DNA of 64,000 nt, from assembly GCA_015067185.1 (NCBI GenBank), contig SVMZ01000004.1, positions 62,001 to 126,000 of the forward strand, in the 5' to 3' direction. Position numbers and translations under genes: made by a program. How positions within the stretch are numbered: position 1 is the stretch's first letter; the number at the start of each line of letters is the position of its first letter. The notes beneath the pieces were generated by a model. It was not told where the DNA came from, did no database searches, and saw only the letters and a list, made by a program, of their open reading frames with translations. The stretch comes from Oscillospiraceae bacterium (lineage in GTDB: Bacteria; Bacillota; Clostridia; Oscillospirales; Ruminococcaceae). Shown one piece after another: positions 1-11,640 of this stretch.

Positions 1-1337
1 TAAACCGGATTCTGGGAAGACTCTTCTGCTGCCAATTCAAGATCAAAATCCAGACTGCTTCCCGGCTCACGCATATCAAAGAAGAAACGAGCGGCATCCA
101 CCGGAACCTCTTCAATGAGGTTAGTGAGGGTGATGGCCTTACCGGTACGTTTACTCATACGCACCACTTCACCATTGCTAAGGGTACGAACCAACTGAAC
201 CAGAACGATATCCAGCTTGTTTCCGTCCAGACCAGCTGCATCCATGGCCCCCTTCAGGCGGGCAACATGACCGTGGTGATCGGCACCCCAAATATTGATA
301 ACACGGTTAAACTCGCGGGTCTTGAACTTATTGATATGATAAGCAATATCTACAGCAAAATAGGTAGGATATCCATTCTGACGAACAAGAACTTCATCCT
401 TTTCCCCGCCGAATTCAGTGGCTTTATACCAGATAGCACCGTCCTTCTCATAGGTGAGGCCCCTTGCTTTGAACATATCCAATGTCTCAGCAACGGCACC
501 GGACTTATGAAGTGTGCTCTCGGGGAACCAAACATCATAGGTAATACGGTATTTTTCCAGATCTTTGCGCATTTTATCGATGTTCAGCGGCAGTGCATAC
601 TCTACCAGAGCTTTGCGGCGAGTCTCGCTGTCTGCCTCGACATACTCATTACCGTATTTTTCTGCAAAATTCTTTGCATGGTCGATAATATCTGCGCCAT
701 GATAACCATCTTCAGGGAATTCAACCGCATCTTCTCCCAGATAAATCTGGAGATAACGTGCTTCCAGCGAGATGGAGAAACGCTCAATCTGATTTCCTGC
801 ATCGTTGATATAAAACTCACGGGTCACATCGTGTCCGCTGGCATCCAGGCAGGCTGCCAGACAGTCGCCAAGTGTACCGCCTCTTGCGTTGCCCAAATGC
901 ATAGGACCGGTGGGATTAGCAGAAACGAACTCTACCATCACTTTCTCGTTCTGACCAAAATCGGTGCGGCCGTAATTTTCTCCACCCTCTGCCACAGCAG
1001 CTACGGTATCGGCAAACCACTCATCGGTCAGGAAAAAGTTAAGAAAACCGGGACCGGCTACTTCACATTTGCAGAAAGGAGTTCCTTCAAAATTCAGGTT
1101 ATCTTTAATAGCTGCCGCAATTTTAACGGGAGCATTTCGGAAAGTTCTCGCAGAAGCCATGGCCGCATTGGAAGAGAAATCTCCGTGAGCCTTATCTGCC
1201 GGTACTTCAATGTTAAAAGCGGGAATCTCCGCTTTTGTCAATATTCCCGCCTCCATAGCAGACAAAAAGGCGTTTTCTATTATTTTTCTAAGTGATTCGG
1301 ACGCATATGCCGAAGGATTTGCAGTTAAATTAAGCAT
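1..1337 (-). CDS. argS: Arginyl-tRNA synthetase, 3' end cut by the window edge
   Basis: Class I aminoacyl-tRNA synthetase that charges tRNA-Arg in the cytoplasm. About 445 codons are present. The N-terminal additional domain is followed by the HIGH-type signature NPTGPMHLGN and, near the window edge, by RMSKRTGK, the KMSKS-type loop. The C-terminal anticodon-binding domain lies mostly outside the window. The ATG at 1335-1337 lies inside the last codons of the DUF1934 gene (8-nt overlap), which indicates translational coupling in a murI-DUF1934-argS operon. The identification is secure; only the C-terminus is unseen. Confidence 0.95.
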   Translation of the reverse strand, partial: MLNLTANPSAYASESLRKIIENAFLSAMEAGILTKAEIPAFNIEVPADKAHGDFSSNAAMASARTFRNAPVKIAAAIKDNLNFEGTPFCKCEVAGPGFLNFFLTDEWFADTVAAVAEGGENYGRTDFGQNEKVMVEFVSANPTGPMHLGNARGGTLGDCLAACLDASGHDVTREFYINDAGNQIERFSISLEARYLQIYLGEDAVEFPEDGYHGADIIDHAKNFAEKYGNEYVEADSETRRKALVEYALPLNIDKMRKDLEKYRITYDVWFPESTLHKSGAVAETLDMFKARGLTYEKDGAIWYKATEFGGEKDEVLVRQNGYPTYFAVDIAYHINKFKTREFNRVINIWGADHHGHVARLKGAMDAAGLDGNKLDIVLVQLVRTLSNGEVVRMSKRTGKAITLTNLIEEVPVDAARFFFDMREPGSSLDFDLELAAEESSQNPV

Positions 1338-1767
1338 TTGGTATTCCTGCCTCTCTGATATTGATACGAACTTCGTTTTCACTTGTTACCATGGTGTTAA
1401 TATCCAGCGTATATTTAAATGTGAGCTTTCCGCCGTCGTCATTGAGTTCCGGCTCAATGCTGGCGCCAAGAACTCCCAATACCCAGGAGTCATAACCAAC
1501 ATCATAAAGACACTGATGTCTTGTCCCCTTCTCCACAATGATCTGCGAACGCAAATTTCCGCTTCGTGTCATGGTAACACGTTTATTACCCTCCACTTTG
1601 AGTACCGTTGTGACATTTTCCATTCCTGTCAACTCCGATTCCTCATAGCGGATATAATAGTTTCCGTGGGTTTTCGAGAAAATTCCTTTTGTTGTGAGTT
1701 CCACACAATCGCTCTCACCATCAATTTTCTGTATCCCCGTTATTTCTATCATTACGTCTTTCTTCAT
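1330..1767 (-). CDS. DUF1934 (YwiB-like) beta-barrel protein
   Basis: Small protein of about 145 residues matching the DUF1934/YwiB family, which has a calycin-like beta-barrel and no settled function. The family often lies just upstream of argS in Bacillota, as here, where it overlaps argS by 8 nt. The sequence is rich in alternating beta-strands (IEITGIQKIDGE, NYYIRYEESE) and has no signal peptide. The start is placed at MKKDVMIEI; an in-frame ATG four codons upstream (1779) is also possible. It lies 25 nt downstream of murI on the same strand. Confidence 0.8.
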   Translation of the reverse strand: MKKDVMIEITGIQKIDGESDCVELTTKGIFSKTHGNYYIRYEESELTGMENVTTVLKVEGNKRVTMTRSGNLRSQIIVEKGTRHQCLYDVGYDSWVLGVLGASIEPELNDDGGKLTFKYTLDINTMVTSENEVRINIREAGIPNA

Positions 1768-1791
1768 GTTTTCTCCCAATATTGATCCCTA

Positions 1792-2604
1792 TCAGTTATC
1801 TGCCACATTGACAACCGAACAGTCTTCCATTTTCTCTCCCAGCAACTTGGCAGCAATCTCTTTAAAGCTGTCAATATTATCGCTTGCGTAATATGTTCTC
1901 GTTCCTTTTTTTGTGTTTGAGTTCAACATATTGTTAGCCGTCATATAAGAACGAAGGCTTTTGATCGTTTCTTCTCCCGGATCTATCAAATTGACATTTT
2001 CGCCAACCACTTTTGCGATAATATTTCTAATCAGCGGATAGTGTGTGCACCCCAAAATCAGGGTATCAATATCCTCTGCCTGAAAGGAATCCAGATACAT
2101 TTTTGCTGTCAGTTCTGTAATTTTACAATCATCGGCAATCATTCCGTTTTCTACAAGAGGCACAAACAACGGGCAAGGCTTTCCTATCACCCTCGCCTCC
2201 GGCTTAATTGCTCTGATCGCTTTTCCATATGCACCGCTGCGCACAGCTGAAGCAGTGCCAATCACACCAATTTTTCCGTTCGCATTGACAGAGCAGGCTG
2301 CCTGAGCAGTTGGCTGCACTACGCTAAAATAAGGAACCGGCAGCTTCTTTATTTTTTCCTCCGGAAATACCGAACTTACAGTTCCGCATGCCGCTATTAC
2401 CAGCTTTACATCAAAATCAAGTAAAAATTCGATATCCTGTTCTGCATATTTGATGATTGTCTCTTTGCTGCGTGTTCCATAGGGAACTCTTCCCGTATCT
2501 CCGAAATAAATTACATTTTCGCTGGGTAAAAGTCGATTGATCTGTCTGACCGCGGTCAAACCACCAAGTCCCGAATCAAAAACGCCGATCGGACGGTTAT
2601 CCAT
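1792..2604 (-). CDS. murI: Glutamate racemase
   Basis: Converts L-glutamate to D-glutamate for peptidoglycan precursors (MurD substrate). About 270 residues, the usual length. It begins with the family signature GVFDSGLGGLT. The two catalytic cysteines appear in AACGTVSS (N-terminal half) and LGCTHYPL (C-terminal half). Two adjacent ATG codons occur (2607 and 2604). The second is preferred because GGGGG lies 7 nt before it. First gene of a murI-DUF1934-argS run; a parS site and the noc terminator lie just upstream. Confidence 0.95.
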   Translation of the reverse strand: MDNRPIGVFDSGLGGLTAVRQINRLLPSENVIYFGDTGRVPYGTRSKETIIKYAEQDIEFLLDFDVKLVIAACGTVSSVFPEEKIKKLPVPYFSVVQPTAQAACSVNANGKIGVIGTASAVRSGAYGKAIRAIKPEARVIGKPCPLFVPLVENGMIADDCKITELTAKMYLDSFQAEDIDTLILGCTHYPLIRNIIAKVVGENVNLIDPGEETIKSLRSYMTANNMLNSNTKKGTRTYYASDNIDSFKEIAAKLLGEKMEDCSVVNVADN

Positions 2605-2771
2605 CATTCATCCCCCGTTTCTGTCACATTTGCTTCAAAGAACCATCTGCTTTGAAGTTTTATTATATCATATTTATGTATCATTTTCAATAGCTATAAC
2701 CTCCGTTTTTCCGCTTTTCATCTACGTTTTCCCATTTTCACTTCTCCCACTGTTTCCTTTGCCAATCATTT

Positions 2772-2787
2772 TGTTTCACGTGAAACA
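2772..2787. promoter_or_regulatory. parS centromere site
   Basis: Perfect 16-bp palindrome TGTTTCACGTGAAACA, identical to the Bacillota consensus bound by ParB/Spo0J. It lies in the gap between murI and noc, about 13 kb from dnaA. A parB gene is present at 16975. Confidence 0.95.
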
Positions 2788-2798
2788 CTTTTAAAAAA

Positions 2799-2836
2799 GA
2801 TACGCCGATTCCCATCTTTTAGGGTATCGGCGTATC
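2799..2836 (-). terminator. Rho-independent terminator downstream of noc
   Basis: An 11-12 bp stem (GATACGCCGAT with ATCGGCGTATC) is followed by TTTTTT on the minus strand. It lies 58 nt past the noc stop codon and directly beside parS. A short T-run on the other side may give it some activity in both directions. Confidence 0.85.
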
Positions 2837-2893
2837 TTTCAGAGAAATTAGGAAAAAGGGAAATGGTTATACCCTGAGGTATCTTTTTAATCT

Positions 2894-3766
2894 TCATCCT
2901 GCTTTAATCGTTTCTTTTTTCTTACCCTCCTCCTTCTTTTTATATACCTGCGTTTTCGGTATTTTTACAATATACTCGATGAACTCTTCGTTTTCGTTGG
3001 TGATGGATTCAGCATTGATTCCCGAACAAAGCATGGTATCTACCGCTTTGTTGATGGTGTTGACAAACAACCGTACATCTTTTACCACACAAAGATAGGA
3101 GGCAACCGAACTGTTTTTTCCGTTTCCTGTTGCTTCAATTAATTTTTTAATATACTGCTCTGTCTGTGCCACGTTTAACCTTTGGTTAATAATTCTCTCC
3201 AGCACTTCCCTGCGCAATGTATAATCTTCAATGGCAAGCAGCGCTCTTGCGTGCCTTTCTGTCAGTTCATTTTTTTCTATTTTTACCCGCATTTCATCCG
3301 AAAGTCTCAGCAATCTCAGTTTATTGGCCACTGCAGATTGTGATCTTCCCAGTTTTTTTGCTGCCTCTTCCTGTGTAATCCCCCATATGTTGATCAAGTT
3401 ACTAATCGCTCTTGCTTCTTCAAAAAAGCTGAGATTTTTTCTGTGTATATTTTCTACCAGCGCCATTGTTGCGGACTCTCCGCTTTCCACATCATAGATA
3501 ATAGCAGCTATCATTTTTCTGTCCAGAGATCTGACTGCCATTAATCTTCTCTCTCCGCTAATTAACTGAAAACGTTTTTCACTTACTTTTCTGACCAAAA
3601 TCGGCTGCAGAAGTCCGTTTTCTTCTATACTCCGCGCCAGCTCTGCCAATTCCTCCTGTCCAAACAGCCTTCTTGGCTGCGCCGGGTTCGGAAAGATCCA
3701 ATCCACCGGAAGAGACATAATTTTCCCGCAATTTTTTGCTTTCGGCTCCTTTAAAATAACAGACAT
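2894..3766 (-). CDS. noc: ParB-family protein, probable nucleoid occlusion protein Noc
   Basis: About 290 residues with the ParB N-terminal domain (IFPNPAQPRR; GERRLMAVR as the CTP/arginine patch) and a central helix-turn-helix (EEAAKKLGRSQSAVANKLRLL). It is a paralogue of the parB at 16975. It follows mnmG-rsmG, the usual place of noc in Bacillota, so Noc is the better name. Noc prevents division over the chromosome in B. subtilis. The start MSVILKEP has AGGGGAG upstream. The N-terminus shows no obvious amphipathic membrane helix of the B. subtilis type. A second ParB is the alternative reading. Confidence 0.8.
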   Translation of the reverse strand: MSVILKEPKAKNCGKIMSLPVDWIFPNPAQPRRLFGQEELAELARSIEENGLLQPILVRKVSEKRFQLISGERRLMAVRSLDRKMIAAIIYDVESGESATMALVENIHRKNLSFFEEARAISNLINIWGITQEEAAKKLGRSQSAVANKLRLLRLSDEMRVKIEKNELTERHARALLAIEDYTLRREVLERIINQRLNVAQTEQYIKKLIEATGNGKNSSVASYLCVVKDVRLFVNTINKAVDTMLCSGINAESITNENEEFIEYIVKIPKTQVYKKKEEGKKKETIKAG

Positions 3767-3865
3767 CGCCTTTCTCCCCTTTTTACTTCCATATGATATC
3801 TTCTGTGATTTCAATATACCATAAAAAGGAAAAAACTTCCACACATTTCGGTCGCATAAAAAAAC

Positions 3866-3889
3866 AAAAGCCGCCCTTCAGCGACTTTT
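3866..3889 (-). terminator. Rho-independent terminator after mnmG-rsmG
   Basis: On the minus strand a 9-bp stem (AAAAGTCGC with GCGGCTTTT, one G-U pair) and a 6-nt loop are followed by GTTTTTTT. It begins 18 nt after the rsmG stop codon. Confidence 0.8.
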
Positions 3890-3906
3890 ATTTCTTTTCC
3901 TTTTTT

Positions 3907-4629
3907 TCAGATCAACGGCTTTTTTGCTATTTTTGCGGAAGGTCTGGGATATTTTGTCTGAGTTTGCGAAATCTTTTTGGTGACAACAATACTTCTTCCG
4001 TCTCCGTTGGGCAGAGTAAACTTCTCTACCTTCTCCACTTTTCCGCCCAGTGTACCGATAGCATTTTTTGCTCCAGTCAGTTCCTCTTCTATTTCGGCAC
4101 CTTTCATGGAGGCGAACACACCTCCCACTTTCACCAAAGGAATGCAATATTCGGAGAGTTCACGCAGATTGGCAACGGCACGGGCAACGGCAAAATCAAA
4201 CCTTTCGCGGTATTTCGGCGAATTTCCAGCCTCTTCCGCTCTCATATGGACAGCTTCGCTTCCGCTTTGCGTCAATCCCAGTTTTTCTATCAGAAGATTC
4301 AAAAAGGTCACCCTTTTGTTGCTGCTGTCAATCATCGTTATTTTCAAATCCGGCCTTGCAATCAACACCGGCACGGAGGGGAAACCGGCACCTGCTCCCA
4401 CATCTGCTATTTTTGCATTTTTTTCGGGTTTGATCACAGGCAGAAGCGACAGGCTGTCTGTAAAATGCTTAATTACAATATCCTCCGGCTCCGTAATTGC
4501 TGTCAGATTAACTTTTTCGTTGTACTCCACCAGAAAAGAGGCATATTCATCAAATCTCGTCAACGCTGTATCATCCAGCTCCACATCAATTGCAGCCGCC
4601 TTTTCTTTCAATGACACTTTGTCTATCAT
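3907..4629 (-). CDS. rsmG: 16S rRNA (guanine-N7) methyltransferase RsmG
   Basis: SAM-dependent methyltransferase for N7 of G527 in 16S rRNA (also called GidB). About 240 residues. The glycine-rich SAM motif DVGAGAGFPSVP and the family block DSLSLLPVI are both present. A basic C-terminal tail ends in KIAKKPLI. The start MIDKVSL is chosen because GGAGAG lies 7 nt upstream; an in-frame ATG at 4647 overlaps the mnmG stop. It directly follows mnmG, the conserved gidA-gidB pair. Confidence 0.95.
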   Translation of the reverse strand: MIDKVSLKEKAAAIDVELDDTALTRFDEYASFLVEYNEKVNLTAITEPEDIVIKHFTDSLSLLPVIKPEKNAKIADVGAGAGFPSVPVLIARPDLKITMIDSSNKRVTFLNLLIEKLGLTQSGSEAVHMRAEEAGNSPKYRERFDFAVARAVANLRELSEYCIPLVKVGGVFASMKGAEIEEELTGAKNAIGTLGGKVEKVEKFTLPNGDGRSIVVTKKISQTQTKYPRPSAKIAKKPLI

Positions 4630-4643
4630 AATTAACTCTCCAC

Positions 4644-6506
4644 TCAATCTCTGAGATATATCAACAGGACATCAATATCTGCCGGGCTGACTCCTGAAAT
4701 TCTCGATGCCTGACCGATATTTTCCGGACGCACTTTCTCCAGTTTTTCAATTGCTTCCAGTCTGAGACCTGTTATTTCTTTATAATTGATCTCTTTGGGC
4801 AGTTTTTTCTCTGAAAGGCGCTTTTGTTCTTTGATTTGTGCAAGCTGTTTGCTTATATAACCAGAATATTTAATTTGAATTTCAACCTGTTCTTTTTCTG
4901 CGCGGGTAAGTTCCGGTCTTTCAGTATCAAAAACAGCGATATCTTCATAGGTGATCTGCGGACGGCGAATAAGATCTGCCAGCAATGCACCGTTGGCTAC
5001 CGCCGCGGTTCCCTTTTCTTCAAGCAGCTTACTCAGTTCTGCAGAGGGTGCAATTCCGGTTGATTCCAGACGTGCAATTTCCTGCTCTACTCTTGCTTTT
5101 TTATCAAGAAAACGGTTCCACCGCTCCTCATTGATCAACCCCACCTCATATCCGATATGCATCAGACGAAGATCGGCGTTATCCTGTCTCAGATGGAGAC
5201 GATATTCCGAACGGGAAGTCATCATTCTGTAGGGATCCAAACATCCCTTTACCACCAGATCATCAATCAGCGTTCCGATATAGGAGCTTTCTCTCGGAAG
5301 AATGATCTGTTCTTTTCCAAAAACTTTACGGGAAGCATTGATGCCTGCAATCAACCCCTGTCCGGCCGCTTCTTCATATCCGGACGTACCGTTGAACTGT
5401 CCTGCACCATAAAGACCACTAATTTCTCTGAACTCCAGCGTAGCATTGAGCTGCAAAGGATCGCAGCAATCATATTCAATAGCATAAGCATTCCGCATCA
5501 TCTTGACATTTTCAAGACCTTTTATGGTTTTATAGAATGCGATCTGCACCTCTTCAGGCAAAGAGGATGACATGCCCTGAAGATACATTTCGTTTGTATC
5601 TTCTCCCATCGGCTCAATAAATATCTGATGACGCTGTTTATCCGGGAAACGCATGACTTTATCTTCTATGCTCGGGCAATATCTGGGACCAATTCCCTCA
5701 ATTTTGCCTCCGTAAAGAGGGGAACGGCCGATATTCTGCCGAATAATTTCATGTGTCCTCTCGTTGGTATAGGTGATATGGCAGACCATCTTGTTTTTCA
5801 GCTCTTCTGTCGTTTCAAAAGAAAGGGGAACGACAGGATCGTCTCCTTCCTGAATTTCCAATCCGGTAAAATCAATGCTGTCCTTATGTACTCTGGCGGG
5901 AGTTCCTGTCTTAAAGCGGCGCAGTTCCACGCCTGCTTTTCTCAAACTTTCAGAAAGCCGATTGGCTGCATGTGTTCCGTCAGGACCGCTCTCGTAGGCA
6001 CATTCTCCCACGAAAATTTTTCCCTTCAGGTAGGTACCTGTGCAGATAATGGCTGTTTTCACTTCATAAACAGCCCCCAAAGCAGTAACAACAGATTTTA
6101 CCTCCCCGTTTTCGGTTCGAACCTCTACTATTTCCGCCTGTTTCACATCCAATCCCGGCTGATTCTCCAGGATTTTCTTCATATGAAGATGATACTTTGC
6201 TCTGTCAGACTGCACCCGCAATGAATGGACAGCAGGCCCTTTTCCCAAGTTAAGCATTCTGCTCTGCAAAAAAGTGGCATCCGCCGCTTTTCCCATCTCT
6301 CCACCGAGAGCATCAATTTCACGGACAAGGTGCCCTTTGGCTGTACCGCCAATAGAGGGATTACAGGGCATGTTTGCAATTCCATCAAGAGATATTGTAA
6401 ATATAACTGTTTTGGCGCCGAGTCTTGCCGCTGCCAAGGCAGCTTCCACACCCGCGTGTCCTGCACCCACAACAGCTACATCATAACTTCCGGCAAAATA
6501 ATCCAT
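4644..6506 (-). CDS. mnmG: tRNA uridine-34 carboxymethylaminomethyl enzyme MnmG
   Basis: FAD-dependent partner of MnmE that modifies wobble uridine 34 of tRNAs. 620 residues, the usual length. The dinucleotide-binding fold is at the N-terminus ([19 protein letters not shown]). Two family signatures follow: [21 protein letters not shown] near residue 50 and [20 protein letters not shown] near 370. A C-terminal helical MnmE-binding region closes it. Its partner mnmE lies 15 kb away across the origin at 21283, not next to it as in many Bacillota. Confidence 0.97.
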   Translation of the reverse strand: MDYFAGSYDVAVVGAGHAGVEAALAAARLGAKTVIFTISLDGIANMPCNPSIGGTAKGHLVREIDALGGEMGKAADATFLQSRMLNLGKGPAVHSLRVQSDRAKYHLHMKKILENQPGLDVKQAEIVEVRTENGEVKSVVTALGAVYEVKTAIICTGTYLKGKIFVGECAYESGPDGTHAANRLSESLRKAGVELRRFKTGTPARVHKDSIDFTGLEIQEGDDPVVPLSFETTEELKNKMVCHITYTNERTHEIIRQNIGRSPLYGGKIEGIGPRYCPSIEDKVMRFPDKQRHQIFIEPMGEDTNEMYLQGMSSSLPEEVQIAFYKTIKGLENVKMMRNAYAIEYDCCDPLQLNATLEFREISGLYGAGQFNGTSGYEEAAGQGLIAGINASRKVFGKEQIILPRESSYIGTLIDDLVVKGCLDPYRMMTSRSEYRLHLRQDNADLRLMHIGYEVGLINEERWNRFLDKKARVEQEIARLESTGIAPSAELSKLLEEKGTAAVANGALLADLIRRPQITYEDIAVFDTERPELTRAEKEQVEIQIKYSGYISKQLAQIKEQKRLSEKKLPKEINYKEITGLRLEAIEKLEKVRPENIGQASRISGVSPADIDVLLIYLRD

Positions 6507-6565
6507 ACAAAAAACTCCCGTTAATGTCTCATTTCAGGCAAATTCAAAATCTGTTTTATCCGTTA

Positions 6566-6581
6566 TGTTTCACGTGAAACA
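6566..6581. promoter_or_regulatory. parS centromere site
   Basis: Second perfect copy of TGTTTCACGTGAAACA. It lies in the 141-nt gap between the gyrA stop and the mnmG start, next to the gyrA terminator, about 9 kb from dnaA. Confidence 0.95.
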
Positions 6582-6597
6582 TAAACAAAATCCCAAA

Positions 6598-6625
6598 AAT
6601 CTCCCGAACTTCCGTCCGGGAGATT
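6598..6625 (-). terminator. Rho-independent terminator after gyrA
   Basis: A perfect 9-bp stem AATCTCCCG/CGGGAGATT with a 10-nt loop is followed by TTTTGGG on the minus strand. It probably ends the dnaN-to-gyrA transcription unit. Confidence 0.85.
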
Positions 6626-6647
6626 TCAGCCTTACGGCTTTGTTATA

Positions 6648-9167
6648 TCATTCTTCGCTTCCGGCAGTTTCTACTTCCGAATCCGCAGGAAGTTCACTCT
6701 GTTCAGCCTCATCAGCCTCTGCAGTATAGGTTTCCTTTTCGTCCTCTTCTTTTTCCGAGCTGGCAACACTGACAACACGGCTTCCCTCCGAAACATTGAT
6801 TACCTTAACACCGGAGGCATAGCGGGACATCAATCTGATTTCATCGGAATTAAAGCGGATCAAAACACCTTCATCGGTAATAACAAACAGGTCATCTCCG
6901 TCATGTACACCGCAAATACCGGCCACATAACCGTATTTTCCGCCAACCTTATAGTTTACGGTTCCCTGTCCGCCTCTGCCCTGGAGACGATACTGATCAA
7001 CAGAGGTGCGGCGTCCGTAACCGTTGTCGCAGATGGTAACAATAGAGGTTTCCTCTTCTGCTACGGCTACACCGACAACCTCATCACCCTCATGCAGTGT
7101 AATTGCCTTTACACCGCGGGCACTTCTGCCCACTTCACGGATATCATTTTCATTGAAACGAATGGCATAACCGCCGCGGGTGGCAACAATAAGGTCATCA
7201 TTACCTTTGGTAATACAAACCCATCCCAGCTCGTCGCCTTCATCCAAAGAGATGGCAATCAACCCGCTCTTACGCATATTTCTGAATGCGGAAAGCTTTA
7301 CTCTCTTGATGATACCGCGCTTTGTAACCATGCAGAAGGAGTTTTCATCGTTGAATTCTCCGGTCATGAGCATAGAGGTGATCTTTTCATCCGGCTCAAT
7401 CTGGAGGAAGTTGATAATATTGTTTCCTCTTGCTGCAGACTGGCACTCAGGAATTTCGTAACACTTCAGCGAATAGGTACGTCCCTTGGATGTAAAGAAA
7501 CAGATGTTATCGTGAGTGGAGCAGACAAAGAGATCCTTTACATAGTCTTCATCACGTCTCGAGAGACTGCTTCTTCCTCGTCCGCCTCTTCCCTGTGTCT
7601 TATAATAATCTGCTGCCTGGCGTTTGATGTAGCCAAATCGAGTCATTGTTACAACACACTCTTTGACCGGGATCAGATCTTCAATATCCACTTCTCCGCT
7701 GACTGCTTCAATAGAGGTACGACGATCATCGCCATAGGATGCTTTGAACTCATTCAACTCTTCCTTAATAATCTCAAGAACCCTGGTTTCATCTCCGAGG
7801 ATCTCTTCGCATTCTTTAATTTTTGCAATAAGCTCTGCATTTTCATCCAACAGCTTCTGTCTTTCCAAACCGGTAAGACGGCCGAGAGTCATGCTGACAA
7901 TCGCGTTGGCCTGCAGCTCATTGAAATCAAAACGATCCATCAAGCGCTGCTTACCTTCCGGAATATTCTTTGAAGAACGGAGGATAGCAATAACTTCATC
8001 AATAAAGTCAAGGGCCTTGATCAAACCGGCAATAATAATCTGACGTTCACGTGCCTTATTCAAATCATACTGGGTACGGCGAACGATAACCTGCTCCTGG
8101 AATTTGATATACTCGCTAAGCATCTCTTTCAGGGTAAGCTGCTTCGGCTGACCATCCACCAATGCCAGCATAATTACGCCAACCGTATCCTGCATCTGGG
8201 TGTAGGTATAAAGCTGGTTGAGAACAATCTGAGCATTGGCCTCTCTCTTGAGGTCAATAACAATACGCATACCCTCTCTGTCCGATTCATCGTTCAGGTC
8301 GGCAATGCCTTCTATACGTTTGTCTCTTACAAGATCAGCAATATTTTCTATCAGCCTCGCTTTGTTGACCATGTAGGGGATCTCTGTAACAACAATACGG
8401 GTTCTGTCGTTTTTCCCCTCTTCAAAGTGAACGCGGGAACGCAGCGTGATCTTTCCTCTACCGGTTCCGTAGGCTGCTCTGATACCGCTTCGTCCCATGA
8501 TGATACCGCCGGTCGGAAAATCCGGTCCTTTGATATGCATCATCAAATCATCCAGCGTTGCATCCGGATTATCAATCAGGCAGCATACGGCATCAATGGT
8601 CTCTCCCATGTTATGGGGCGGAATATTGGTAGCCATACCGACAGCAATACCGACAGAGCCGTTAACCAGCAGTTGGGGAAATCTTGAGGGCAGAACCAGC
8701 GGTTCTTTCTTGCTTTCATCGTAGTTTGGTATAAATTCTACAGTATTTTTTTCTATATCCGAGAACATATGCAGACTAAGTTTATCCAGTCTTGCCTCGG
8801 TATAACGGTATGCAGCAGGAGGGTCTCCGTCCACGGAACCGAAGTTTCCATGTCCATCCACCAACGGATATCTCATAGAGAAATCCTGAGCCAGACGCAC
8901 CATGGCGTCATAAACACTTGCGTCACCATGGGGATGGTAACTACCGAGCACCGATCCGACGGTGTCTGCAGATTTTTTATAAGGTCTGTCCGGTGTCAGA
9001 TTTCTCTCATACATGGTGTAGAGAATACGTCTGTGAACCGGTTTCAGTCCATCTTTGACATCCGGAAGTGCTCTTGATGTAATAACCGACATGGAATAAT
9101 CCAGAAATGAATTTTTCATTTCTCTTTCGATATCGGCATTGATAAGCTGTTTTGCGTTGTATTCCAT
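6648..9167 (-). CDS. gyrA: DNA gyrase subunit A
   Basis: Breakage-reunion subunit of gyrase. 839 residues. The catalytic tyrosine is Tyr122 in [10 protein letters not shown]. The quinolone-binding region is [10 protein letters not shown] at 78-87, with Ala at position 83 and Asp at 87 in E. coli numbering. The C-terminal domain contains the GyrA box as QGRGGQG, which identifies gyrase rather than topoisomerase IV. The tail after the beta-pinwheel is acidic. It follows gyrB by 100 nt. Ala83 replaces the Ser/Thr that anchors the drug water-metal bridge in many bacteria. Confidence 0.97.
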   Translation of the reverse strand: MEYNAKQLINADIEREMKNSFLDYSMSVITSRALPDVKDGLKPVHRRILYTMYERNLTPDRPYKKSADTVGSVLGSYHPHGDASVYDAMVRLAQDFSMRYPLVDGHGNFGSVDGDPPAAYRYTEARLDKLSLHMFSDIEKNTVEFIPNYDESKKEPLVLPSRFPQLLVNGSVGIAVGMATNIPPHNMGETIDAVCCLIDNPDATLDDLMMHIKGPDFPTGGIIMGRSGIRAAYGTGRGKITLRSRVHFEEGKNDRTRIVVTEIPYMVNKARLIENIADLVRDKRIEGIADLNDESDREGMRIVIDLKREANAQIVLNQLYTYTQMQDTVGVIMLALVDGQPKQLTLKEMLSEYIKFQEQVIVRRTQYDLNKARERQIIIAGLIKALDFIDEVIAILRSSKNIPEGKQRLMDRFDFNELQANAIVSMTLGRLTGLERQKLLDENAELIAKIKECEEILGDETRVLEIIKEELNEFKASYGDDRRTSIEAVSGEVDIEDLIPVKECVVTMTRFGYIKRQAADYYKTQGRGGRGRSSLSRRDEDYVKDLFVCSTHDNICFFTSKGRTYSLKCYEIPECQSAARGNNIINFLQIEPDEKITSMLMTGEFNDENSFCMVTKRGIIKRVKLSAFRNMRKSGLIAISLDEGDELGWVCITKGNDDLIVATRGGYAIRFNENDIREVGRSARGVKAITLHEGDEVVGVAVAEEETSIVTICDNGYGRRTSVDQYRLQGRGGQGTVNYKVGGKYGYVAGICGVHDGDDLFVITDEGVLIRFNSDEIRLMSRYASGVKVINVSEGSRVVSVASSEKEEDEKETYTAEADEAEQSELPADSEVETAGSEE

Positions 9168-9267
9168 ATTAAGTCCATGCCTTCCTTTGGCCGCAAATCA
9201 TATTTCTAAAATATAACGGCATTTTCCGTTCCGCTTTCTGGAGCTGCGGTCTTCTTTGCTGTCTCTC

Positions 9268-11289
<2,022 letters not shown>

Positions 11290-11301
11290 TCATTTCATAA
11301 A

Positions 11302-11577
11302 TTATACATTCGATATCTCTTCCAAAAAACCCGCTCTTTTTCTCAGAGTCGTGGGAGATATTTGGGAAATATAAATAGATACAGTTTCACTGTTTTTTTC
11401 CTTGCAAATAATAAAGCTTTTCGGCAATTCAGTCGATACATTTATCACCCTTCCCGCTTTTTCGGAAGAAGCAAGAAAATTTTTTGTAGCCTTCGATATT
11501 GTAGAATTTTCAATATCAAATATTCCTATAACATCTTTCGTTAAAACCAATATATCATTTCCAAGGTGAAGATACAT
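11302..11577 (-). CDS. remB: DUF370 protein RemB (YaaB)
   Basis: 91 residues matching the DUF370/RemB family (start MYLHLGNDILVLTKDVIGIFD). Members are small DNA-associated proteins; the paralogue RemA controls biofilm matrix genes in B. subtilis, while the role of RemB is less clear. Position between recF and gyrB is the conserved one in Bacillota and supports the call. It is codirectional with both neighbours, 63 nt after recF and 93 nt before gyrB. Confidence 0.85.
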   Translation of the reverse strand: MYLHLGNDILVLTKDVIGIFDIENSTISKATKNFLASSEKAGRVINVSTELPKSFIICKEKNSETVSIYISQISPTTLRKRAGFLEEISNV

Positions 11578-11640
11578 ACCTACCGCCTTTATTTATTTAC
11601 TACAAGTTTTAATATAATAACTTTAAACATATAGTATTAT

